Assembly (NCBI GenBank): GCA_020430675.1
Contig: JAGQJJ010000024.1
Span: 1 to 15,254, forward strand
Origin: Myxococcales bacterium
GTDB taxonomy: Bacteria; Myxococcota; Bradymonadia; UBA7976; UBA1532
Length of the DNA stretch: 15,254 bases
Direction of reading: 5' to 3'
Both the position numbers and the translations under genes were made by a program. The notes below the pieces were generated by a model that saw only the letters and a list, made by a program, of their open reading frames with translations, was not told where the DNA came from and ran no database searches. This document shows, in pieces, positions 1-8,755 of this stretch. Position 1 is the first letter of the stretch; each line of letters opens with the position of its first letter.

Positions 1-470
1 CCGAGCGTCGCCGCTTCGTTGCGCTCACCCGTCGTGCGCCACAGCTCGGTGAGCGCGCCGGTGGCCGGGTCGGCGGCGTGCACCACCAGGGGCGCGCCGA
101 GAAAACCGCGGCCCATGCCCCAGGCGATGAACAGCCGCGGCCCCTGGCCCAGATCGCCCATCGCGATGCGCTGCACGACGCCCGGACCCTTGATGCGCCA
201 ACGCACGACGCCGCGCCCGTCCTTCGTCGGCCGCGCGGCCCAAAGACCATCGCCGTCAGCGCCCAGCACATGGTCGACGCCATCGACCAACGGCGCCACA
301 AAGACCCGGTCGCTTGGCGGCAGCGGCGCGTCGGCCGGCGTCGGCGGTGTTTCTTTTGCCGGCGCCGCCTCCACCGGCGTCGCCTTCGTCGCAACCGGCG
401 CCGGCGCCTCGGCGGGCCCACGACACGCGGCGAGCAGGCCTGCAACCAGCAAGATGCGCCCGCGTCTCAT
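1..470 (-). CDS. Putative secreted lipoprotein, 3' end outside the window
   Basis: I read 156 open codons from the ATG at 470 down to the window edge. The first 16 residues are a lipoprotein signal peptide: a basic n-region (MRRGR), a hydrophobic stretch and the lipobox LLAAC with Cys16. The product should be lipidated and held on a membrane facing the periplasm or outside. A Pro/Ala/Thr-rich linker (about residues 17-52) follows. Then comes a Gly- and Asp-rich region with short beta-like segments ([32 protein letters not shown]) that recalls FG-GAP or beta-propeller proteins, though I cannot name a family. The ATG overlaps the carA stop as ATGA, so the gene is probably translated with the pyr operon. 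It has no obvious role in pyrimidine synthesis and may simply be a passenger at the end of the transcript. Existence and lipoprotein nature are fairly sure; function is unknown. Confidence 0.75.
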   Translation of the reverse strand, partial: MRRGRILLVAGLLAACRGPAEAPAPVATKATPVEAAPAKETPPTPADAPLPPSDRVFVAPLVDGVDHVLGADGDGLWAARPTKDGRGVVRWRIKGPGVVQRIAMGDLGQGPRLFIAWGMGRGFLGAPLVVHAADPATGALTELWRTTGERNEAATL

Positions 471-1612
471 CGTCGCGCCCCCATCATCGCCGCGAAGCGC
501 GCAAAGAGCGGTTCTGCGTCATGCGGCCCCGGGCTCGCTTCCGGGTGGTACTGCACGCTGAACAGCGGCATGTCGCGGTGCACCAGGCCCTCGACCGTGC
601 CGTCGTTGAGGTTGATATGACTGACGGCCGCGCCGCCGCGCAGCGCGGCCGGATCAACCGCAAAGCCGTGATTCTGGCTGGTGATCTCAACCCGCCCGGT
701 CTCGAGCACCTTGACCGGCTGGTTGGCGCCGCGGTGGCCGAAGCGCAGCTTGAACGTGCTGGCGCCCAGCGCGAGCGCGGTGATCTGATGACCCAGGCAG
801 ATGCCGAAGACCGGCAGCTTGCCCAGCAACTCGCTCACCGCGTCGATGGCATAGTCAACCGCGGCCGGATCGCCGGGCCCGTTGCTCAAGAAGATGCCTT
901 CCGGACCCAGCGCCAGCGCCTCTGCCGCCGGCGTGTGGCCAGGCACGACCGTGACCGCACAGCCGTGCTCGACCAGCAGCCGCAAGATGTTTCGCTTGAT
1001 GCCGAAGTCATAGGCCACGACGCGATAGGGCGTCTCGGGCCGCGCCGGCGTCGGCCGCATCGCCTCTTCGCCCATCAGGCGAAGGAGGGGCAGCTCGAAG
1101 CCATACGGCGTGGCGCAGGTCACCTCGCGCACCAGGTCGCGGCCGATCATCGGCGGCTCGGCGGCCAGCCGCTCCTCAAGCTGCGACCGCGTCGGCTCAC
1201 CCGAGATGATGGTGCCGCGCATCGCGCCCTTCTCGCGGATGTGCCGCACCAGCGCGCGCGTGTCGACGCCGGCGAGCCCGACCACGCCCTCGCGCGCGAG
1301 CCAGCTTTCCAGGTCGCCCTCGCTGCGCCAGCTCGACGGCGTCGGGCACGGCTCGCGCACGATGAAGCCGGCGGCCTGGATGCGTCCGCTCTCCATATCG
1401 GCCGGGTTGATCCCGTAGTTGCCGATATGCGGGTAGGTCATCGTGATGACCTGGGCTCGATATGACGGATCGGTCAGGATTTCCTGATAGCCGCTCATCG
1501 AGGTGTTGAAGACGACCTCGCCGGCGGTGTCGCCGCGGGCTCCGAAGGCGTAGCCATCGAAGCGTGTGCCGTCTTCGAGCAACAGCGAGGCGAGCTCGCG
1601 TCGCAGGCTCAT
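467..1612 (-). CDS. carA: Carbamoyl-phosphate synthase small (glutaminase) subunit
   Basis: The 381-residue product matches the usual length of CarA (about 380). It hydrolyses glutamine and channels ammonia to CarB to make carbamoyl phosphate for pyrimidines and arginine in the cytoplasm. The N-terminal CPSase domain has LEDGTRFDG and [17 protein letters not shown]. The C-terminal class I glutamine amidotransferase domain has FLSNGPGDP (about 241-249), the nucleophile elbow GICLGHQ with Cys272, and [11 protein letters not shown] with the His356/Glu358 pair. The triad is therefore complete and the enzyme should be active. The ATG at 1612 overlaps the stop of the upstream dihydroorotase-like gene as ATGA, and its own stop overlaps the next gene the same way. 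carB is not in the window; it is not the next gene downstream, as the overlapping ORF is a lipoprotein. Confidence 0.97.
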   Translation of the reverse strand: MSLRRELASLLLEDGTRFDGYAFGARGDTAGEVVFNTSMSGYQEILTDPSYRAQVITMTYPHIGNYGINPADMESGRIQAAGFIVREPCPTPSSWRSEGDLESWLAREGVVGLAGVDTRALVRHIREKGAMRGTIISGEPTRSQLEERLAAEPPMIGRDLVREVTCATPYGFELPLLRLMGEEAMRPTPARPETPYRVVAYDFGIKRNILRLLVEHGCAVTVVPGHTPAAEALALGPEGIFLSNGPGDPAAVDYAIDAVSELLGKLPVFGICLGHQITALALGASTFKLRFGHRGANQPVKVLETGRVEITSQNHGFAVDPAALRGGAAVSHINLNDGTVEGLVHRDMPLFSVQYHPEASPGPHDAEPLFARFAAMMGARR

Positions 1613-2909
1613 CGCAACAGGCTCCTCTCGGCGTCGTACACCACGCGCCCGCCGACCACGGTCGAGGCCACGCGGCCGGGCAGCGCCTGCCCGAGCAGCG
1701 GCGTATTGCGCGCTTTGCTGGCCAGCGTCTGCCCATCGATGCGGGTGCGCGCGCGGGGGTCGAAGACGACCACATCCGCGGGCGCGCCCGGCGTCAGCCG
1801 CCCGGCGGGCAGGCCGAGCACGCGCGCGGGGCCGCTCGTGAGCCGCGCCACGGCGGTCTGCAGGTCGAAGACGCCGCTCTCGACCAGGCGCAGCGTCAGG
1901 CCCAGGGTGGTCTCGAAGCCGATCGCGCCCGGCTCGGCGCGCCCGAACGGCGTCTGCTTCTCGGCCAGCCCCTGCGGCCAGTGATGCCCCGAGATGGCCT
2001 CGACCAGCCCCTCGGCGACCGCAGCGCGCAGCGCCTCGACATGGCCCCGGGGGCGCAACGGCGGGCGCAGGCGCAGGTCGGTCGACCAGTCGGCGGCCAC
2101 GTCTTCATCGGTGAAGTGCAAGTGCAGCGCCGAGACCGAAGCGGTGATCGGCAGCCCCTCGGCGCGGGCCAGGCGCAGCGCGCGCACGCTGCCTCGGGTG
2201 CTGATCGGGCCCAGGTGGATGCGGGCGCCGGTCTGTTCCGCCAGCGCCAGCGCGCGCAGGGCGATCACGTCTTCCGCGGCGGCCGGCGCGCCTTCCAGGC
2301 CGAGTCGCGTGGCGACCGGACCTTCGTGAATGACCCCGCGGCCCGCCAGCTTTGCGTCCTCGGGGTACTCAAAGACCGGGGCGTCGAGCGCCCGGGCGTA
2401 CTCCAGCGCGCGCCGCATCAAGCCGGCGTCGGCGATGGCGCGGTCGCCCTCGCCAAACGCCACCGCGCCGCCTTCGCGCAGGTCGAACATCTCGGTCAGG
2501 CGCTTGCCCTCGCGCCCCAGCGTCAGCGCGGCGATCGGCAGCACCCGTACCCCGGCGACCGCGGCGGCGCGGCGCACGAGGTATTCGGTGACCGCTCGGC
2601 TGTCGTTGACCGGGTGCGTATCGGGCCGAGCGCAGACGGTGGTGAAGCCGCCCTGCGCCGCCGCGCGCCCCGCCGAGGCCAGGTCTTCTTTGTGCTCGTC
2701 GCCCGGCTCGCCCAGATGCGCGTGCAGCTCGATGAAGCCGGGGCAGACGACGCGATCGTGGGCGTTGATCACCTCGACGCCGGGGCCGGGGCTCACCTCG
2801 CCGGGGTGCACCGCGACGATCTGGCCGCCTTCGATCTCCAGCGTGCCCGGGCCATCAAGGCCGGTGGCCGGGCTGAGCAGCCGCCCGCCGCGGATCAAGA
2901 GCCGGTCGC

Positions 2910-2913
<4 letters not shown>
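1609..2913 (-). CDS. pyrC': Dihydroorotase-like protein, probably non-catalytic PyrC' (PyrX)
   Basis: The 434 residues align along their whole length with type I dihydroorotases of the amidohydrolase superfamily. The HxH motif survives ([10 protein letters not shown], His64 and His66), but other active-site positions are changed. The substrate Arg of HLREPG is Gly68. The Asn of MPNT is Asp98. The bridging Asp of AFSDDG is Glu155. The metal His of HxED is Tyr183, in YPED. The metal His of HVST is Pro236, in GPIST. The catalytic Asp of TDHAPH is His310, in SGHHWPQ. Known Pseudomonas PyrC' proteins are inactive, about 45 kDa, encoded directly after pyrB, and needed to assemble the ATCase dodecamer. 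Size, gene order and motif decay all match, so I infer a structural ATCase subunit and a separate active dihydroorotase elsewhere. The alternative is an active but divergent enzyme. Start (ATG, 2913) and stop both overlap their neighbours as ATGA. Confidence 0.85.
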
Positions 2914-3829
<916 letters not shown>

Positions 3830-3833
<4 letters not shown>

Positions 3834-4408
3834 CGCTCCCCTCCCCGCTCGGACGGGCTCCAAAGCACCACTTCATCTTCGCCGTCGATCTCGGCCAGGC
3901 GCACCTGCACGGCCTCGGCAAACGCGGTCTCAACCGTCGCGCCGACGTAATCGCCGTGCAGCGGCAGCTCGCGATGGCCGCGGTCGACCAGCGCCGCGAG
4001 CCGGATGCAGCGCGGCCGGCCCCAGTCCATGACCGCGTCGAGCGCGGCGCGCACGGTGCGGCCGGTGAAGAGCACGTCGTCGACCAGCACCACATTGCGC
4101 CCATCGACCGCAAACGGCAGGTGCGTCGGCCGCACCTCGGGCACCTGCAGGCCGTTGTAGACGTCATCGCGATACAAGGTGATGTCGAGCTCGCCGACCG
4201 GCGCGGTGAAGCCCTCGGCCTCGGCGATCACCGCTTGCAGGCGCCGCGCGAGCGGCACGCCGCGGGTGCGCACGCCGATCAGCGCCAACGTCGACAGGTC
4301 GCCGGCGCCTTCGACGATCTGATGCGCAACGCGCCGCAACGCCCGGCGCATGGCCAGGGCGTCGAGCACGACGCGGCGCGGCTGAAGCCCCGAGCCCTCG
4401 AACTTCAC
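3830..4408 (-). CDS. pyrR: PyrR bifunctional pyr regulator / uracil phosphoribosyltransferase
   Basis: The 192-residue product is a type I phosphoribosyltransferase of the PyrR family (usual length about 180). The PRPP-binding loop is [13 protein letters not shown] (106-118), and the PyrR signatures [11 protein letters not shown] (44-54) and [10 protein letters not shown] (140-149) are present. Members convert uracil and PRPP to UMP. In Bacillus the protein binds pyr mRNA and causes attenuation. The start is a GTG 4 nt after the lepB stop; its stop overlaps the pyrB GTG. The 4-nt gap leaves no room for a conventional pyr leader with PyrR-binding hairpin and terminator in front of pyrR or pyrB. 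If PyrR regulates this operon, it must act on the lepA leader, inside lepB or pyrR coding sequence, or by another mechanism. Enzyme identity is secure; the regulatory role is open. Confidence 0.93.
3836..3846 (-). promoter_or_regulatory. Strong ribosome binding site for pyrB
   Basis: On the minus strand the purine run GGGGAGGGGAG contains a GGAGG core 6 nt before the GTG at 3833. It lies inside the last codons of pyrR. It decides the pyrB start in favour of the GTG over the in-frame ATG at 3863, which has no such element in front of it. Confidence 0.7.
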
Positions 4409-4412
4409 CGGC

Positions 4413-5468
4413 TCACCCGTCCGGGTCGGCGTGCACGCCGCTGAACAGCCGGCCCCAGCGGATCTTCTCCCAGGGGCGGCTGAACGACTTGGTGCCGTCC
4501 CAGCTCATCCAGATGAACATCGCCTTGCCCTTGATCGCGCCGTAGGGCACGAAGCCCCAGAAGCGCGAGTCGGCGGAGTTCTCGCGGTTGTCGCCCATCA
4601 CAAAGACGTGACCGGGCGGCACCTTCCAGGGCATGCGCGGCACCATCGGTTGGCCGAAGGCATCGAAATCATTGCAGACTTTGTATTCGGGGATGCCGTT
4701 CCAGTCGGCCGGCGCCCGGTCCATGAGCGGCGCGTCGGGCGGGGTCTCGCCGCAGTGCAGCGTGTGGAAGGGCTGCTCGTCGAGCTTGACCCCATACTCG
4801 GTCAGCGGCGCGATGCAGCGGTTCGAGTGGCCGTCGGTGCCCTCGAACGCCTTGAGCGTGTCGAACGGCCGCAGCGGCTGCTCGCCCACGCGCTGGCCGT
4901 TGACCCACACAAAGCCCTGGCGATCGGCGTCGATCGTGTCGCCGGGCAGGCCGACCACGCGCTTGATGTAGTCGAGCTTCTTGTCGCACGGGTAGACGAA
5001 GACGATGACGTCGCCGCGCTCGGGCTCGCCCCACTGCACCATCATCGAGTCGACAAACGGCAGCCGCACGCCGTACGAGAGCTTGTTGACAAAGAGGAAG
5101 TCGCCCACCGCCAGCGTCGGGATCATCGAGCCGCTGGGGATGGTGAAGGCCTCGATCATGAAGGCGCGCAGCAAGAGCGCGATGCCGATCGCGACCAGGA
5201 TCGACTCGATGTACTCGCGCGTCGGGCTCTTGCGCAGGTGACCGAGGCGGGCGTCGACGCGCTGCTCAAGCTCGTCGATGGCCTCGTGGATGGCCTTGAC
5301 CTCGCGCTCGCCATGGGCGGCGACTGCGGCGTCGAGCGCGCGCTGCACCTCGGCGCGATGGGCGGGGTCGATCTTGTGGCCAAACTTCTTGAGCAGCCGG
5401 CGCGTGGTCTTGATCGCCAGCTTCGACCGCTTGCGCGCTTTGCCCAGCCGGGCGCGGCCCGCCAGCAC
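4413..5468 (-). CDS. lepB: Signal peptidase I
   Basis: The 351-residue membrane protease removes signal peptides from exported proteins on the outer face of the inner membrane. All S26 peptidase boxes are present: IPSGSMIPTL with catalytic Ser114, DYIKRVVGLPGD with general-base Lys169, and GDNRENSADSRFWG (292-305). One clear membrane segment covers about residues 87-106 (ESILVAIGIALLLRAFMIEA), directly before the catalytic domain. The first 85 residues are charged and probably helical, forming a longer cytoplasmic extension than usual. About 110 residues separate boxes D and E, an insertion common in Gram-negative enzymes; it contains three Cys. The start GTG lies 1 nt after the lepA stop, so the two genes are almost certainly co-transcribed. 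lepA-lepB adjacency is classical (E. coli). Confidence 0.96.
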   Translation of the reverse strand: MLAGRARLGKARKRSKLAIKTTRRLLKKFGHKIDPAHRAEVQRALDAAVAAHGEREVKAIHEAIDELEQRVDARLGHLRKSPTREYIESILVAIGIALLLRAFMIEAFTIPSGSMIPTLAVGDFLFVNKLSYGVRLPFVDSMMVQWGEPERGDVIVFVYPCDKKLDYIKRVVGLPGDTIDADRQGFVWVNGQRVGEQPLRPFDTLKAFEGTDGHSNRCIAPLTEYGVKLDEQPFHTLHCGETPPDAPLMDRAPADWNGIPEYKVCNDFDAFGQPMVPRMPWKVPPGHVFVMGDNRENSADSRFWGFVPYGAIKGKAMFIWMSWDGTKSFSRPWEKIRWGRLFSGVHADPDG

Positions 5469-5469
5469 C

Positions 5470-7266
5470 TCAGTCCGCCCGCAGCACGGCCAGGAAGGCC
5501 TCCTGGGGCAGCTCGACGCTGCCGACCTGCTTCATGCGCTTCTTGCCTTCCTTCTGCTTCTGCAACAGCTTGCGCTTGCGGCTGATGTCGCCGCCATAGC
5601 ACTTGGCGGTGACGTCCTTGCGCAGCGCCTTGACCGTCTCGCGCGAGATGATCTTGTTGCCGACGGCGGCCTGGATGGCCACGTCGTATTGCTGGCGACT
5701 GATCACTTTGCGCAGCCGCTCGCACAGCCCCTTGCCCCGGTGATAGGCCCGCTCGCGGTGCACGATGATCGAGAGGGCGTCGACGATCTCCCCGTTGAGG
5801 CGCACGTCGAGCTTGACCAGATCGCCGGCCCGATAGCCCGACATCTCGTACTCGAAGCTGCCGTAGCCCCGCGTGATGCTCTTGAGGCGGTCGAAGAAGT
5901 CGTAGACCACCTCGTTGAGCGGCAGGTCGTAGTGCACCATCATCCGCTTCGTCCCCGCGTAGCCCAGGTTCGTCTGCTGGCCGCGTCGCTCCTCGCACAA
6001 AGCGATGACCGGGCCGGCGTATTCCGAGGGCACGTGGATCACCGCTTTGATGTAGGGCTCGCGGATTTCGAGGATGTTCTGCGGGTCGGGCAGGTGGGCC
6101 GGATTCTCGATGCGGGTGGACTGGCCGTCGGTGGTGTCGACCTCGTAGACCACCGTCGGCGCGGTGGTGATCAGGTCGACGTCGAACTCGCGTTCCAGGC
6201 GCTCCTGCACGATTTCAAGGTGCAGCAACCCCAGGAAACCACAGCGGAATCCGAAGCCGAGCGCCGCGGACGTCTCGGGCTCGAAGCTGAAGGCGGCGTC
6301 GTTGAGCTTGAGCTTTTCGAGGGCCTCGCGCAGCGAGTCGTACTCCGACGAGACCACCGGGAAGAGGCCGCTGAAGACGACCGGTGTGACCTCTTTGAAG
6401 CCCGACAGCGCGGGCAGTGTGCTGGCGAGCCGCGCGTCGACGATGGTGTCGCCCACCCGGGCGTCGGCGACCTCTTTGATATTGGCGATGACAAAGCCCA
6501 CATCGCCAGCCACCAACGCATCGAGCGGGCGCGCATGCGGCATGAAAGCGCCGACCTCGAGCACCTCGAAGGTGCGCTCGGTGGCTTTGGTGTAGATGCG
6601 GGTGCCCTTCTTGATCTCGCCGTCGACCACCCGGACCAGGGTGATGACACCGCGGTAATTGTCGTACCACGAGTCGAAGATCAGCGCGCGCAGCGGCAGG
6701 TCGCGGTTGTCGTCGGGCGGCGGCACGTAGTCGATCAGCGCCTGCAACACCGCGGGCACGCCCTGCCCCGTCTTCGCCGAGGTCATCACCGCGATGCTGG
6801 TATCGAGGCCGATCAGCTCTTCGATCTCGGACATCACACGCTCAGGTTCGGCGGCGGGCAAATCGATCTTGTTGAGGACGGGCACGATCTCGAGATCGTT
6901 GTCGAGCGCCAGGTAGACATTGGCCAGCGTCTGCGCCTCGACGCCTTGCGAGGCGTCGACCACCAGCAGCGCGCCTTCGCAGGCGGCGAGGCTGCGCGAG
7001 ACCTCGTAGGTGAAGTCGACGTGGCCCGGCGTGTCGATCAGGTTCAGCTCATAGAGCTCGCCATTCTTCGCCCGCCATTCCAACCGCACCGCCTGCGCCT
7101 TGATGGTGATGCCGCGCTCGCGCTCCAAGTCCATCGAGTCGAGGAACTGCTCGCGGTGTTCGCGATCGGAGACGGTGCCGGTCAGGCTGAGGATGCGATC
7201 GGCCAGGGTCGACTTGCCGTGGTCGATATGCGCGATGATGGCGAAATTGCGGACGTTTCGGGGCAT
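5470..7266 (-). CDS. lepA: Elongation factor 4 (back-translocating GTPase LepA)
   Basis: The 598 residues match the typical LepA length. GTPase motifs are G1 AHIDHGKST (12-20), switch region [16 protein letters not shown]3 DTPGHVDF and G4 NKIDLP. The LepA-specific C-terminal part is present ([57 protein letters not shown]). LepA binds the ribosome and affects translocation and 30S assembly. The ATG at 7266 gives the canonical N-terminus ([15 protein letters not shown]). No strong Shine-Dalgarno is seen (only CCCCGGCAAG before ATG). It is the first gene of the minus-strand block and has a good promoter about 80 nt upstream. Confidence 0.98.
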   Translation of the reverse strand: MPRNVRNFAIIAHIDHGKSTLADRILSLTGTVSDREHREQFLDSMDLERERGITIKAQAVRLEWRAKNGELYELNLIDTPGHVDFTYEVSRSLAACEGALLVVDASQGVEAQTLANVYLALDNDLEIVPVLNKIDLPAAEPERVMSEIEELIGLDTSIAVMTSAKTGQGVPAVLQALIDYVPPPDDNRDLPLRALIFDSWYDNYRGVITLVRVVDGEIKKGTRIYTKATERTFEVLEVGAFMPHARPLDALVAGDVGFVIANIKEVADARVGDTIVDARLASTLPALSGFKEVTPVVFSGLFPVVSSEYDSLREALEKLKLNDAAFSFEPETSAALGFGFRCGFLGLLHLEIVQERLEREFDVDLITTAPTVVYEVDTTDGQSTRIENPAHLPDPQNILEIREPYIKAVIHVPSEYAGPVIALCEERRGQQTNLGYAGTKRMMVHYDLPLNEVVYDFFDRLKSITRGYGSFEYEMSGYRAGDLVKLDVRLNGEIVDALSIIVHRERAYHRGKGLCERLRKVISRQQYDVAIQAAVGNKIISRETVKALRKDVTAKCYGGDISRKRKLLQKQKEGKKRMKQVGSVELPQEAFLAVLRAD

Positions 7267-7328
7267 CTTGCCGGGGGTCTTCTGGCGTGGTCGCCGAGGC
7301 TGGCCACCGGCACCAGGGACGCCGGCCG

Positions 7329-7341
7329 GCCGAAGTTCGGC
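7329..7341. promoter_or_regulatory. 13-bp palindrome over the predicted lepA start site
   Basis: GCCGAA-G-TTCGGC is a perfect 6+1+6 palindrome lying just downstream of the predicted -10 (7344-7349), over the expected +1 region. It could be an operator or, in RNA, a small 5' hairpin. I do not recognise the binding protein. In GC-rich DNA a 6-bp palindrome can occur by chance. Confidence 0.3.
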
Positions 7342-7343
7342 GC

Positions 7344-7372
7344 ATCATAGGGAGGCGGCCCCGCCAATGCAA
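7344..7372 (-). promoter_or_regulatory. Sigma70-type promoter for the lepA-lepB-pyr operon
   Basis: Reading the minus strand, TTGCAT (7372-7367) is followed after exactly 17 nt by TATGAT (7349-7344). The -10 matches TATAAT at five of six positions and the -35 keeps TTG. Transcription would begin near 7337, giving a leader of about 70 nt before the lepA ATG. I see no other comparable promoter upstream of the later genes, which are joined by overlaps. Confidence 0.6.
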
Positions 7373-7405
7373 CCCGGACCGCCCCGCGGGCGGCGCACGC
7401 ACGGG

Positions 7406-7435
7406 TTGACTCGACGGGCCTGCTCAGCGCTGAAT
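7406..7435 (+). promoter_or_regulatory. Possible promoter for the plus-strand gene block
   Basis: TTGACT (7406-7411) is a good -35. At 18 nt it is followed by CTGAAT (7430-7435), a poor -10. The downstream lipoprotein ATG is at 7483. The arrangement fits a divergent promoter region shared with lepA, but the -10 is weak. Confidence 0.3.
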
Positions 7436-7470
7436 GGCACGAGGTGCCGGCCGAGCATGCCGGCGCGACC

Positions 7471-7477
7471 TTGGAGG
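7471..7477 (+). promoter_or_regulatory. Ribosome binding site of the Asp-repeat lipoprotein
   Basis: TTGGAGG ends 5 nt before the ATG at 7483. It picks this start over the in-frame ATG at 7444, which would put 13 extra residues in front of a clear lipoprotein signal peptide. Confidence 0.7.
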
Positions 7478-7482
7478 CATCG

Positions 7483-8031
7483 ATGAAGCATCTGGCGGCC
7501 GCCCTCAGCGCGCTGCTCCTCGCCTGTGGCGGTCCGGCGCCCGCGGGCTCGAACGGACCGGCGGCCGATCGGTCGCGTGGGGCCGGGCAGGCCTTCGACA
7601 TCAACGGCGATCAGGTGCCCGATGCCTGGAAGTTCTTCGAGCAGGTCGACGGCCAGCCGCGCCTCGTGCGCAAGGAGCTGGACCTGAACTTCGACGGCAA
7701 GGTCGACGTGTGGCGCTTCTACGGTGCCGACGGACGGCTTGAGCGCGACCAGATGGACCTGGACTTCGACGGCAAGATCGACGTCACCGGCTTCTACGAG
7801 GACGAGAGGTTGGTGCGCAAAGAGGTCGACCTGGAGTTCGACGCCCGGCCGGACGTCTACAAATACTACGAAGAGGGGCGGCTCATCCGGCTCGAAGGCG
7901 ACACCGACCACGACGGGCGCGTCGACTACTGGGAGTATTACAAGGACGGCCGGTTGGCGCGGGTGGGCTCGGACGAAGACGGGGACGGGCGGCCCGACCC
8001 GGACAAATGGGTCGAAGGCGGGGGCGGCTGA
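7483..8031 (+). CDS. Lipoprotein with six Asp-rich (calcium-loop-like) repeats
   Basis: The 182-residue product starts with a short lipoprotein signal peptide ending in the lipobox LLLAC (Cys15). After a Gly/Ala-rich linker (16-37) nearly the whole mature protein consists of six units with the core D-x-[NDE]-x-D-x-x-x-D. They start at Asp39, 67, 92, 116, 140 and 164, so the last four intervals are 25, 24, 24 and 24 residues. Between cores runs an aromatic-rich segment such as KYYEEGRLIRLEG or EYYKDGRLARVG. The Asp cores resemble the calcium loops of EF-hands, dockerins and thrombospondin type 3 repeats, and the intervening segments resemble MORN/YD-like strands. Calcium binding is an inference. 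The gene heads the plus-strand block and is divergent from lepA. No named family; probably surface or periplasmic. Confidence 0.85.
   Translation: MKHLAAALSALLLACGGPAPAGSNGPAADRSRGAGQAFDINGDQVPDAWKFFEQVDGQPRLVRKELDLNFDGKVDVWRFYGADGRLERDQMDLDFDGKIDVTGFYEDERLVRKEVDLEFDARPDVYKYYEEGRLIRLEGDTDHDGRVDYWEYYKDGRLARVGSDEDGDGRPDPDKWVEGGGG
7597..7998 (+). repeat. Six tandem 24-28-codon coding repeats
   Basis: The codons for the six Asp cores recur about every 72-84 nt (starts at 7597, 7681, 7756, 7828, 7900, 7972). The nucleotide pattern GAC-x-x-GAC-GGC-x-x-x-GAC is visible at 7681-7707, 7756-7782 and 7900-7926. The first and fourth units are degenerate (GDQVPD and FDARPD in place of the DG core). Confidence 0.7.
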
Positions 8032-8238
8032 GGGCTCACAGCGGTGCGCAAGTCCGTTGATGCCCCAAGCGCGCCGGACGCGGCGTCGCTGGCAAGGCCG
8101 AGAGCGGAGGCGATGCCAAAGCATCGTCGAGCGGCCAAGCCCACGACACGACGGGGCGCCGGCCGGTCGCGCAGCGACGGAACGCCGTCAGCGGCGTCGC
8201 GGACAAGCGCGACGGGATCAACGGTGCCGCGCACCGCG
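8032..8238 (+). other. Palindrome-rich spacer before lptE
   Basis: About 200 bp separate the Asp-repeat lipoprotein from lptE, unlike the tight packing elsewhere. The stretch stays open in the lptE frame from a GTG at 8044, but the translation is Arg/Ser/Ala-rich low complexity and would precede a signal peptide, so I treat it as non-coding. It holds several short inverted repeats: GACGC-G-GCGTC (8077-8087), CGATGC-CAAA-GCATCG (8111-8126) and ACGCCG-TCAG-CGGCGT (8182-8197). No T-tract follows any of them, so they are not classical terminators. They might be RNA structure, a REP-like element or chance in GC-rich DNA. Confidence 0.4.
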
Positions 8239-8754
8239 ATGCAACGACTGCTGCTCGCCGCGCTGCTCGCGGCCAGCGTCGCCGGCTGCGGCTACCGCCT
8301 GATCACCGCCGACGCCGAGGGGCCGGTCGAAGCGGTGCAGCTCGTGGCCATCGATGACCTGACCCCGCAAGGCGACCTGGGTCTGCACGCCGTTCGGCGG
8401 CTGCGCGACAAGCTCGCCGGCCGCCGGCGCCCCGCGCTGAGCGGCGAGGGCCCCGGCCTCGGGGGCGTGGTGCGCGCCGCCGATGAAGCGCCGCTGGCCT
8501 TCGACGCGACCCACCACGCCGCGGTGACCGAGGTGGGCGTCGAGTTCGAGTTGCGCCTGGTCGCGCGCGACGGCACCCTGCTGTGGTCGAGCGGACCGAT
8601 TCGCCGCACGCGGCCCTGTCTGCGGGGCGCCACCCCACTGGAAGGCCACGCCGCGCGCCGGCAGGCCCGGCTCGACGCGCTCGCCGACGCGGTCGACGAC
8701 GCACTGGCCCGGTTTCTGGCGCAGCCCCCGCTGCCCGTCGAGGAGACGCCCTGA
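8239..8754 (+). CDS. lptE: LPS-assembly lipoprotein LptE-like
   Basis: With the ATG at 8239 the product has 171 residues. It begins with a lipoprotein signal peptide (MQRLLLAALLAASVAGC, lipobox VAGC, Cys17) followed by CGYRL, the typical mature start of LptE proteins. LptE plugs the LptD barrel in the outer membrane and helps insert lipopolysaccharide. The rest is divergent, with alternating strands such as EVGVEFELRLVARDGTLLW and a C-terminal helix (DALADAVDDALARFL) typical of the family. A GTG at 8224 would add five residues and is equally compatible; the longer frame from 8044 would bury the signal peptide. The holA start comes 1 nt after its stop, and lptE-holA adjacency is common in bacteria, which supports the call. 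Sequence identity to well-studied members looks low. Confidence 0.7.
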   Translation: MQRLLLAALLAASVAGCGYRLITADAEGPVEAVQLVAIDDLTPQGDLGLHAVRRLRDKLAGRRRPALSGEGPGLGGVVRAADEAPLAFDATHHAAVTEVGVEFELRLVARDGTLLWSSGPIRRTRPCLRGATPLEGHAARRQARLDALADAVDDALARFLAQPPLPVEETP

Positions 8755-8755
8755 G

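Noticed and set aside
3834..3863. N-terminal extension of pyrB from the ATG at 3863
   Set aside because: It lies within pyrR, lacks an RBS, and adds residues absent from the family. The GTG at 3833 has a strong GGAGG and the same overlap style as the neighbouring genes.
7267..7343. A PyrR-binding attenuator in the lepA leader
   Set aside because: I found hairpin-forming GC-rich sequence but no recognisable PyrR-binding loop and no terminator stem followed by a T-run.
5278..7350. A 690-codon open frame on the plus strand
   Set aside because: It is antisense to lepA and lepB, whose identity is certain. The translation has no domain and is rich in His, Asp, Val, Leu and Arg, as expected for a shadow frame.
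8111..8126. Rho-independent terminator at the CGATGC-CAAA-GCATCG hairpin
   Set aside because: The stem is only 6 bp and no T-tract follows on either strand.
8044..8238. lptE starting at the GTG at 8044
   Set aside because: This would put 65 Arg/Ser-rich residues before a clear lipoprotein signal peptide, which must be near the N-terminus to function.
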